Positions 16,221 through 24,050 of a stretch of 26,781 bases of DNA are shown here, piece by piece. Source of the stretch: a bacterium. Its GTDB lineage: Bacteria > KSB1 > UBA2214. The position numbers were made by a program, and so were the translations under genes. Positions within the stretch are counted from its first letter, which is position 1. Every line of letters begins with the position of its first letter. The DNA lies in contig JAKQKF010000300.1 in NCBI GenBank assembly GCA_029560815.1, forward strand, positions 1 through 26,781, in the 5' to 3' direction. The notes beneath the pieces are model-generated. The model worked only from the letters and a program-made list of their open reading frames with translations, did not search any database and was not told the origin of the DNA.

Positions 16221-16237
16221 CACCCCTGCACTTTTTT

Positions 16238-16264
16238 AAAGCCCGGCTTCCGGGCTTTTTTTTT
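16238..16264 (+). terminator. Intrinsic terminator after the secreted FN3-like gene
   Basis: Stem GCCCGG/CCGGGC (16241-16246 with 16250-16255) extends with AAA/TTT and a 3-nt loop. Nine T in all follow (16256-16264). It begins 17 nt after the stop. It also faces the end of the convergent DUF58 gene and may work weakly in reverse. Confidence 0.85.
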
Positions 16265-16281
16265 GCCCGCGTCTTCCGCTG

Positions 16282-17190
16282 TCATCCCCCGATGCGCTTG
16301 CGTTTACCCAGATACTCCAGCAGGGCGGTGTCGAACGGCTGTGCAGTATCGATGAGAAGATAATCGATGCGGTTTTCGCGGCACTGCCGCCTGAGGGTCT
16401 CGATATGCTCCGCCATCAGCCGGCGGTATTCGCCGCGGATGTGCCAGGGCTGGGTTGTCATTTTTTCACCGCTCTCAAGGTCGATGAAGAGGGCGTCCTG
16501 CCTGAAATTGAAGGAGCGCTCGAGGGGATCGAGGAGATGAAAGACGATCACTTCGTGGTTGTTGTGGCGGAAATGTTTAAGGCCGGAGATGATCTTCTGG
16601 GGCTCGTCGAGGAGGTCGGAGAAGAGCATGACCAGCCCGCGGCGGTGGATGCGTTCAGCCATCTGGTGGAGGGTCTGCGCCACATCGGTCGCTGCCGAGC
16701 TGGCGGTGTTCTGCATCTCTTGCAGCAGCAGGGTCAGATAGCTGACAATAGAGCGCGGCGGCAGATAACGGCGGATCTTTTCGTCAAAGGTGACCAGTCC
16801 GACAGCGTCGCGCTGGTGAATCATCAGGTAGGCCAGGGCCGCCGCCAGCCAGGTGGCGTACTGCAGCTTGGTCACCGCGCCCGAGCCATACCCCATCGAG
16901 GCTGAGGCGTCGAGCAGGAGGTAGGCCTTGAGGTTGGTCTCCTCTTCGAACTCCTTGAGGTAATAGCGGTTGGTCTTGGCATAGACCTTCCAGTCGATGT
17001 GGCGGATGTCGTCGCCGGGCATGTAGGGACGGTGTTCGGCGAACTCGACACTGAAACCATGGTAGGGCGAGCGGTGGAGCCCGGTGATAAAGCCTTCCAC
17101 CACCAGGCGTGCGATGAGGTCCAGGTTGGTCAGTTTGGAGACCACTGCGGGCTGGAGGAACTGCCGGTAGTCCGGCGCCGGGGAGGCCAT
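16282..17190 (-). CDS. DUF58 family protein with VWA-like domain
   Basis: 302 aa. The family hallmark is present: RPYMPGDDIRHIDWKVYAK (54-72), then YYLKEFEEE. A von-Willebrand-A-like fold follows, with the MIDAS start DASAS at 94-98, then LVTFDEKI and LVMLFSDLLD. There is no transmembrane helix, so this is the short soluble DUF58 form. It begins 3 nt after the stop of the MoxR ATPase gene, the classic moxR-DUF58 pair. The pair is thought to act in metal insertion, protein maturation or envelope stress, but the client is unknown here. No BatA/BatB-like VWA genes follow; the operon ends here. Confidence 0.93.
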   Translation of the reverse strand: MASPAPDYRQFLQPAVVSKLTNLDLIARLVVEGFITGLHRSPYHGFSVEFAEHRPYMPGDDIRHIDWKVYAKTNRYYLKEFEEETNLKAYLLLDASASMGYGSGAVTKLQYATWLAAALAYLMIHQRDAVGLVTFDEKIRRYLPPRSIVSYLTLLLQEMQNTASSAATDVAQTLHQMAERIHRRGLVMLFSDLLDEPQKIISGLKHFRHNNHEVIVFHLLDPLERSFNFRQDALFIDLESGEKMTTQPWHIRGEYRRLMAEHIETLRRQCRENRIDYLLIDTAQPFDTALLEYLGKRKRIGG

Positions 17191-17193
17191 GCT

Positions 17194-18192
<999 letters not shown>

Positions 18193-18319
18193 GCCGCCTC
18201 CATATCCATAAAATTTACAATTAAATCCAACTTGTACAATTCGGCCGTAAAAGTCAAGACGCGCCGCTGTCTACTTATAACCGGCAAGTACCCGCTGTTG
18301 TTCCGTGTTGCGGAAAAGA

Positions 18320-18348
18320 TTGGAAAATTGAAAAACATCTGCTAATTT
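18320..18348 (+). promoter_or_regulatory. Possible promoter for rlmN
   Basis: TTGGAA (18320-18325), a 17-nt spacer, then TAATTT (18343-18348). The start near 18355 would give a leader of about 78 nt that includes the hairpin at 18385-18403. The match is moderate. Confidence 0.4.
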
Positions 18349-18384
18349 AAAAGACGTGGATTATGCCCCGTCTGACCTCCACGA

Positions 18385-18403
18385 CGCGGCCAAAAAGGCC
18401 GCG
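18385..18403 (+). other. Perfect 7-bp hairpin in the rlmN leader
   Basis: CGCGGCC (18385-18391), loop of five A, GGCCGCG (18397-18403). It contains no mismatch and no T run follows, so it is not an intrinsic terminator. It ends 29 nt before the rlmN ATG and could affect leader folding, message stability or initiation. Confidence 0.5.
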
Positions 18404-18432
18404 CAGAGCCTGTGCCTTATTGTGAACGGTCT

Positions 18433-19461
18433 ATGAAAAGAAATCTTGTCGGTTTGAACCGCGCCGAACTGGAACTCTTCGCCGAATCGATCGGCGAAAA
18501 GCGCTTCCGCGGCCGGCAGCTCTTCAGCTGGATCTACGCCAGACACGCCTCCTCGTTTGATGTAATGAGCGATCTCGGCAAGGAACTGCGGCTCAGACTG
18601 GCGCAGGAGGCCGTCCTGAGCCTGATGACGCTCGAGCAGCGGGCGGCCTCACCCGCGAGCGGCTCGGTCAAGTATCTCTTCCGCCTCGAGGATGGTGCGC
18701 GCATCGAAGCGGTCTACATTCCCGAATCGGGACGCCGGACCCTCTGTATCTCCTCACAGGTCGGCTGCGCTCTCGGCTGCGCCTTTTGCGCCACCGGCGC
18801 CCTGGGTTTCAAACGCAACCTGACCACCGGCGAGATCGTCGATCAGGTGCTGCAGGCGGCGCGGGAGACCGGTGAACTGCCGACCAACATCGTCTTTATG
18901 GGCATGGGTGAGCCCCTGCTCAATTATGAAGCCGTCATGGCCGCGGCCGGCCTCATCAACAACGCTGATGGGATCGCCGTCGGCCACCGCCATATCGTCA
19001 TCTCCACGGTCGGCATCACCCCGGCCATTATGCGCTATGCGGAGGAGGGGCAGCCTTATCGCCTCGCCGTCTCGCTCCATTCCGCCATCGACGCGAAACG
19101 CCGGCAGATCGTCCCTGTGGCCAAACGTTACCCCCTGCCCGAACTCCTCAACGCGATCAAGTATTACGCCAAAAAAGCCCGGCGCCGGCCGACCTTCGAA
19201 TATGTCCTCCTCGCGGGTTTCAACGACGGCGAGGAGGATGCCGCAGCGCTGCGCCGGCTGGCGGCCGAACTCCCCTGCAAGGTCAATCTGATTCCCTACA
19301 ATCCGGCCGTGCCCGGCTTTGACCCGCCCGGCGAGGAGAGCGTGACCCGTTTCGCCGGCTGGCTGGCCCCCTTGCACGCCCCGGTTTCGATCCGCTGGAG
19401 CAAGGGGGCGGACATCAACGCCGCCTGCGGACAACTGGCAGGCCGGGAGGAGAACAGGTAA
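18433..19461 (+). CDS. rlmN: Dual-specificity 23S rRNA/tRNA adenine-C2 methyltransferase RlmN
   Basis: 342 aa. This radical-SAM enzyme methylates A2503 of 23S rRNA and A37 of some tRNAs. The iron-sulfur cluster cysteines are C112, C116 and C119 in CALGCAFC. The catalytic pair matches E. coli C118/C355: C105 in TLCISSQVGC, seven residues before the cluster, and C332 in DINAACGQL. Further signatures are FMGMGEPLLNY and STVGITPAI. The N-terminal domain EKRFRGRQLFSWIY is also typical. ATG at 18433 was chosen as it begins the family alignment (MKRNLVGLNRAEL); an in-frame GTG at 18412 lacks a ribosome site. The Shine-Dalgarno sequence is weak in either case. Confidence 0.95.
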   Translation: MKRNLVGLNRAELELFAESIGEKRFRGRQLFSWIYARHASSFDVMSDLGKELRLRLAQEAVLSLMTLEQRAASPASGSVKYLFRLEDGARIEAVYIPESGRRTLCISSQVGCALGCAFCATGALGFKRNLTTGEIVDQVLQAARETGELPTNIVFMGMGEPLLNYEAVMAAAGLINNADGIAVGHRHIVISTVGITPAIMRYAEEGQPYRLAVSLHSAIDAKRRQIVPVAKRYPLPELLNAIKYYAKKARRRPTFEYVLLAGFNDGEEDAAALRRLAAELPCKVNLIPYNPAVPGFDPPGEESVTRFAGWLAPLHAPVSIRWSKGADINAACGQLAGREENR

Positions 19462-19517
19462 GAGGAACGGGGCTGTTCTTTGTCCCGGCAGCTGTCATTG
19501 CAATCCTTAAAAATAGA

Positions 19518-19546
19518 TTGACATTCTGGCCTAATTTTGCTAGAAT
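19518..19546 (+). promoter_or_regulatory. Strong sigma-70-type promoter for the saccharopine operon
   Basis: -35 TTGACA (19518-19523) and -10 TAGAAT (19541-19546) with exactly 17 nt between. The start near 19553 gives a leader of about 75 nt ending in GGAGGAAAGGG before the ATG at 19628. Confidence 0.8.
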
Positions 19547-19627
19547 AGGGACCACTGGATTGGGCCCGCCGCATGGGAGGATGCGCACGGCTGCCGCCCG
19601 AAATGGAAACCGGCCTGGAGGAAAGGG

Positions 19628-20938
19628 ATGAAAAAAATAGTCGGAATTCGTCGCGAAGATAAAAATATCTGGGAGCGCAGGGCTGCCATCATCCCCGAAC
19701 AGATCACCAAATTCAAAGAGGAGCTGCCGCTCGAGTTCTACTGCCAGCCCTACCCGACGCGCGCCTTTTCGGATCAGGAGTATGAGCGTGCAGGAGCCAG
19801 CATCGAGGAGGACCTCACTCCTTGCTCCGTTATCTTTGGCATCAAGGAAATTCCGATCCCGCTTCTCCACCCCGGCAAGACCTACCTCTTTTTTTCGCAT
19901 ACGATCAAGGGACAGAAATACAACATGCCCATGCTGCGGTATCTGCTCGAGAGCCGCTCCACCCTTATCGATTATGAGCTGATCAAGGACGCCCGGGGGC
20001 GCCGGCTGGTATTTTTCGGCCGCTTCGCCGGCATGGCGGGCATGGTGGATACCCTGCACGCCCTCGGACGGCGTCTGCAGTATCAGGGCTTCGAGACCCC
20101 CTTCGCCGGAATCCGTATGGCCTATGAATACCGGGACATCGCCGAGGCCAAGACGGCGGTCGGGGAGGCCGGACGCCGGATCGCCGAAAAGGGGCTGCCC
20201 GAGCCGGTCCGCCCGCTTGTCGTCGGTTTTTCAGGCTACGGCCATGTCTCCAAGGGAGCGCAGGAGGTTTTTGATCTGCTGCCGCACCAGGAGGTGGAAC
20301 CGCAGGATCTGGCCGGGCTGACACCGCGCCGTGACGGCATCCTGCACAAGGTGGTCTTTGCCGAGCGCGATATGGTCAAGCCGGTCGACCCCGCGCGGGC
20401 TTTTGATCTCAACGACTATTTTGAGCACCCCGAAGGGTACCACTCCCAATTTGAAGATCATCTGCCCCATCTCAGCGTTCTGGTCAACGGCATCTACTGG
20501 GACAAACGCTACCCCCGCCTGCTGACCAAGAACTATCTGAAACAGCGCTGGTCCGAGGGGCGGCCGATGAACCTGCAGGTAGTCGGCGATATCAGCTGCG
20601 ACATCAACGGTTCGATCGAATGCACGGAAAAGGCGACCGAATCGGACAATCCGATCTTCGTCTATGACCCCGGCTCCGATTCCATCCGCGACGGTCATGA
20701 GGGGGATGGTCTGGTGATCATGGCGGTCGATAACCTGCCCGCGGAGGTCCCCCGCGACGCCTCGGAGGCCTTTAGCCAGTCGCTCCATCCATTTGTTCCG
20801 GCCATCTGCCTGGCTGATTACAGCCAGCCCTATGCCAAACTGAATTTGCCGCCGGAGATCAAAAACGCCGTGATTTGCCACCACGGTGAACTGACACCGG
20901 CTTATAACTATCTCAAAGAGCACTTGAACAAAGCCTAA
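19628..20938 (+). CDS. Lysine-ketoglutarate reductase (saccharopine-forming), AASS LKR-like
   Basis: 436 aa. It resembles the N-terminal half of the eukaryotic bifunctional AASS enzyme, which condenses lysine and 2-oxoglutarate to saccharopine with NADPH. The start IVGIRREDKNIWERRAAIIP (4-23) is the LKR signature, followed by the AlaDH/PNT-type N-terminal domain with YLFFSHTIKGQ (86-96). The Rossmann region VRPLVVGFSGYGHVSKGAQE (194-213) follows. The C-terminal part contains GDISCDINGSIECT, also typical. GGAGGAAAGGG precedes the ATG. The saccharopine dehydrogenase gene begins 12 bp after the stop, so both enzymes are made from one message. Lysine degradation is the likely direction; the reverse role in lysine synthesis is not excluded. 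No aminoadipate-semialdehyde dehydrogenase is in view. Confidence 0.88.
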   Translation: MKKIVGIRREDKNIWERRAAIIPEQITKFKEELPLEFYCQPYPTRAFSDQEYERAGASIEEDLTPCSVIFGIKEIPIPLLHPGKTYLFFSHTIKGQKYNMPMLRYLLESRSTLIDYELIKDARGRRLVFFGRFAGMAGMVDTLHALGRRLQYQGFETPFAGIRMAYEYRDIAEAKTAVGEAGRRIAEKGLPEPVRPLVVGFSGYGHVSKGAQEVFDLLPHQEVEPQDLAGLTPRRDGILHKVVFAERDMVKPVDPARAFDLNDYFEHPEGYHSQFEDHLPHLSVLVNGIYWDKRYPRLLTKNYLKQRWSEGRPMNLQVVGDISCDINGSIECTEKATESDNPIFVYDPGSDSIRDGHEGDGLVIMAVDNLPAEVPRDASEAFSQSLHPFVPAICLADYSQPYAKLNLPPEIKNAVICHHGELTPAYNYLKEHLNKA

Positions 20939-20950
20939 AGGAGAAGAGGT

Positions 20951-22276
20951 ATGAAAAAAGTTCTGGTTCTTGGTGCTGGTCTGGTTTCACGTCCCCTGGT
21001 ACGCTATCTGCTCGATCAGCCTGATACGCAGGTGATCATCGCCAGCCGTACAGTCAGCAAGGCGGAGGCCCTGATCGAAAACCATCCTGCGGGCAAGGCG
21101 GTCGCGGCCACTGTGCAGGAGAAGGAAAAGCTTGAGGCCCTGGTGGCGGACGCCGATGTGGCCATCAGCCTCCTGCCGTGGATCTATCACGTGCAGGTGG
21201 CGGAATTGTGCCTGAAGCACAAGACCAACCTGGTGACCACCAGTTATGTGAGCCCCGCCATGCGCGCCCTCGATCAGCAGGCCAGGGACCAGGGACTTTT
21301 ATTCCTGAATGAAATCGGCCTCGACCCCGGCATCGACCACATGTCGGCGATGAAGATGATCCATGAGGTGGAACACAAGGGGGGACGCGTCACCTCCTTT
21401 GAATCGGTCTGTGGCGGTTTGCCCGCGCCCGAAGCCAATGACAATCCTTTCGGCTACAAGTTTTCCTGGAGCCCGCGCGGCGTTCTCCTCGCCGGACGCA
21501 ATTCCGCCCACTTTCTCAAGGACGGCAAGGATATGGTGATCGAGAACAAAGACCTCTTCCGCACCGTCGCGATCAAGGACGTCAGGGGCCTGGGCTGGCT
21601 CGAACTCTATCCCAACCGCGATTCCATGCTCTATCAGGAGCTCTACGGGCTCAAGGATGCCAAAACCATCTTCCGCGGCACCTTCCGCAACCCCGGCTGG
21701 TGCGAGACTCTGGAGAAAGTGGTGCGCCTCGGCTTCCTGAATGACACAGAACGGCCGGAGATTCTCAACTGGACCTGGGCGCAGCTGACGGCCTCACTGA
21801 TCGATGCCAAACCCGATGGGCTCAAGGCCGCCATGGCCGAACACCTCGAGCTGCCGGTTGTTCATGACGTGATCAAGCGTTTCGAGTGGCTGGGCCTCTT
21901 CAGTGACGATCCCGTCAAGTGCGATCCGCCGACCGTCCTCGACGCCCTGACGGCGCTGATGGAGAGAAAAATGGCCTACAAGCCGGGCGAACGCGATCTG
22001 GTTGTTTTGCAGCACGAGTTCATGGCCGAGTATCCGGGCGGCAGAAAAGAGGCGATCACCAGCCTGCTGGTCGACTATGGCATCCCCTACGGCGACAGCT
22101 CCATGGCGCGCACCGTGAGTCTGCCGGCGGCCGTCGCGGTCAAGCTGATGAATCAGGGCAAGATCAAGCTCACCGGCGTCCATATTCCCACCGTGCCGGA
22201 GATCTATGAACCGGTTCTGGCGGAACTTGAAAAGATGAACATCAGGTTCGTCGACACCTTCAAACCGCTGGCCTAA
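20951..22276 (+). CDS. Saccharopine dehydrogenase (glutamate-forming, AASS SDH-like)
   Basis: 441 aa. It oxidatively splits saccharopine into glutamate and aminoadipate semialdehyde. The N-terminal Rossmann motif is VLVLGAGLVSRPLVRYLL (4-21). Other signatures are LLPWIYHVQVAELCL, NEIGLDPGIDHMSAMK, VCGGLPAPEANDNPFGYKF and a C-terminal PYGDSSMARTVSLPAA. The sequence matches the C-terminal half of eukaryotic AASS by pattern. Together with the preceding gene it forms a split version of that bifunctional enzyme. AGGAGAAGAGG lies just before the ATG, so translation should be strong. A perfect 14-bp hairpin follows the stop. Confidence 0.92.
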   Translation: MKKVLVLGAGLVSRPLVRYLLDQPDTQVIIASRTVSKAEALIENHPAGKAVAATVQEKEKLEALVADADVAISLLPWIYHVQVAELCLKHKTNLVTTSYVSPAMRALDQQARDQGLLFLNEIGLDPGIDHMSAMKMIHEVEHKGGRVTSFESVCGGLPAPEANDNPFGYKFSWSPRGVLLAGRNSAHFLKDGKDMVIENKDLFRTVAIKDVRGLGWLELYPNRDSMLYQELYGLKDAKTIFRGTFRNPGWCETLEKVVRLGFLNDTERPEILNWTWAQLTASLIDAKPDGLKAAMAEHLELPVVHDVIKRFEWLGLFSDDPVKCDPPTVLDALTALMERKMAYKPGERDLVVLQHEFMAEYPGGRKEAITSLLVDYGIPYGDSSMARTVSLPAAVAVKLMNQGKIKLTGVHIPTVPEIYEPVLAELEKMNIRFVDTFKPLA

Positions 22277-22287
22277 GCATTCGCAAG

Positions 22288-22320
22288 CGCAAAGAGCCCG
22301 GGTCATCCGGGCTCTTTGCG
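22288..22320 (+). terminator. Strong hairpin after the saccharopine operon
   Basis: CGCAAAGAGCCCGG (22288-22301) pairs perfectly over 14 bp with CCGGGCTCTTTGCG (22307-22320) across a 5-nt loop. No T run follows, so it is not a textbook intrinsic terminator, but it lies 12 nt after the stop and is probably bidirectional or a 3' stabiliser. Confidence 0.6.
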
Positions 22321-22367
22321 TACCACCCCTTCAGAGTTCAGTCAGCTGTCCAAAGAGGGAAGAGCCT

Positions 22368-23993
22368 ATGCTGTTCACCATCCTCCTCGCCGCTGTGCTG
22401 CTGTTTCTGCTGGCCTGGCGCTTTTACGGCGCCTTTCTGGACCGGCAATTCTCGATTGACAACGCGACCCCGACTCCGAGCCACGCCGATTTTGACGGCA
22501 TTGACCGCGTGCCAGCTCCCAAGCCGGTGCTGCTGGGTCACCATTTCTCCTCCATCGCGGGAGCGGGACCGATCGTCGGCCCGATCATCGCCACCGTCGC
22601 TTTCGGCTGGCTGCCGACGCTGCTCTGGATCATCCTCGGCTCGATCTTTATCGGCGGGGTTCACGATTATGCCTCCCTGGTCGCCTCGATCCGCCACAAG
22701 GCGCGCTCGATCGCCGAAATCGCCCGCGAGCAGATGAGCCCTCTCGCCTACAAGCTTTTTCTCGCCTTTATCTGGCTGACTCTGGTTTACGTCCTCACGG
22801 TCTTCACCGACCTCACCGCCACCACCTTCGTCGAGGATGGCGGCGTGGCCACCTCCTCGCTCATCTTCATAGCCCTGGCGGTGGGCTTTGGTTTCACCCT
22901 CTACCGGCTCAAGCTTTCCCTCTTGACCAGCTCGCTCATTTTCGTGCCGCTGGTGCTGCTGGCCACCTGGATCGGCCATATCGCGCCCCTGCATGCGGCC
23001 GGCGTCGCCTCCTTCTCGGGCCTTGGCGCTGGACGCTTCTGGAGCGTGGCGCTGATCCTCTACGCCTTCATCGCCTCTGTCACCCCGGTCTGGATCCTGC
23101 TGCAGCCGCGTGATTACCTCTCTTCGTACCTGCTTTACTTTTCGGTCCTGGGTGGCTTTTTCGGGATCCTTTTCGGCGGCTATACCATCCTCTATCCCGC
23201 CGTCACCGCCTGGCATGCGCCGGGACTGGGGGCGCTGTTCCCCATCCTTTTCATCACCGTGGCCTGCGGCGCCTGCTCCGGCTTTCATGCGATCGTCGCC
23301 TCCGGCACCTCCTCCAAGCAGATCGACAAGGAGGGGGATGCGCGCACCATCGGCTACGGGGCCATGCTGATCGAAGGGGTGGTGGCGGTGATCGCCGTCG
23401 CCACCGTCGCCATGCTTCCGCACGGCGCATCTCTGGCCGGCCAGGCGCCCATGGCGGTCTACGGGCAGGGGATCGGCAATTTCTTCGCAGTTTTCGGCAT
23501 CCCCCACAAGCTGGGGAGCTCCTTCGGACTGCTCGCTCTCTCCACTTTTATACTGACCACCCTCGACACCGCTACGCGGCTGGGGCGCTATATTTTTGAA
23601 GAATTTTTTGGCATGCGGGGCTCCGGCAGCCGCTTTCTTTCGACCGCGGCGACCCTCCTGCTGCCGCTGATTTTTGTCCTGCTCACCCTCACGGACCCCC
23701 AGGGCAACCCCATGCCGGTCTGGAAGGCGATCTGGCCGGTCTTCGGCGCCACCAACCAGCTCCTGGCGGGTCTTACTTTACTGGTGATTCTGGTCTGGCT
23801 CCGCAAAACCGGCAAGATGAGTTTTTACGTAGCCGTCCCGATGCTCTTTATGAATGTCATGACCGTCTGGGCCCTGACCCAGCTCATCGGCCAGTACGGT
23901 TTCAGTACGGTCGGCATCATCGCCATGGTCCTCTTCGCGCTGGCCCTGGTCCTGATGGTCGAAGCGGTCAGAACGCTGCGGAGGAGTATCTAA
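22368..23993 (+). CDS. CstA-family carbon starvation / peptide or pyruvate transporter (short form)
   Basis: 541 aa with about 13-15 hydrophobic helices. Family signatures are LGHHFSSIAGAGPIVGPIIA (56-75), GGVHDYASL, WILLQPRDYLSSYLLY, SGFHAIVASGTSSKQI and STFILTTLDTATRLGRYI; the last covers conserved polar residues in a late helix. Length is well below that of E. coli CstA (about 700 aa), mainly because the C-terminal part is shorter; such short members are known. CstA and its relative BtsT import peptides or pyruvate when carbon is limiting. AGAGGGAAGAG precedes the ATG at 22368. The gene lies just after the saccharopine operon hairpin, so a separate promoter is expected but I did not see one. 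Confidence 0.92.
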   Translation: MLFTILLAAVLLFLLAWRFYGAFLDRQFSIDNATPTPSHADFDGIDRVPAPKPVLLGHHFSSIAGAGPIVGPIIATVAFGWLPTLLWIILGSIFIGGVHDYASLVASIRHKARSIAEIAREQMSPLAYKLFLAFIWLTLVYVLTVFTDLTATTFVEDGGVATSSLIFIALAVGFGFTLYRLKLSLLTSSLIFVPLVLLATWIGHIAPLHAAGVASFSGLGAGRFWSVALILYAFIASVTPVWILLQPRDYLSSYLLYFSVLGGFFGILFGGYTILYPAVTAWHAPGLGALFPILFITVACGACSGFHAIVASGTSSKQIDKEGDARTIGYGAMLIEGVVAVIAVATVAMLPHGASLAGQAPMAVYGQGIGNFFAVFGIPHKLGSSFGLLALSTFILTTLDTATRLGRYIFEEFFGMRGSGSRFLSTAATLLLPLIFVLLTLTDPQGNPMPVWKAIWPVFGATNQLLAGLTLLVILVWLRKTGKMSFYVAVPMLFMNVMTVWALTQLIGQYGFSTVGIIAMVLFALALVLMVEAVRTLRRSI

Positions 23994-24050
23994 AAGCATT
24001 CAGCCGGCCGGTAACTGATCAATATCATTCACTCTATTGACGGGGAAAAA

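Noticed and set aside
18193..18260. Promoter for moxR near its start (TTGACT or TTGTAC with A+T-rich downstream)
   Set aside because: Several poor pairings with 15-16 nt spacing are possible and none stands out.
22338..23507. 389-aa minus-strand frame inside cstA
   Set aside because: Highly charged low-complexity translation opposite a clear multi-helix transporter. Shadow.
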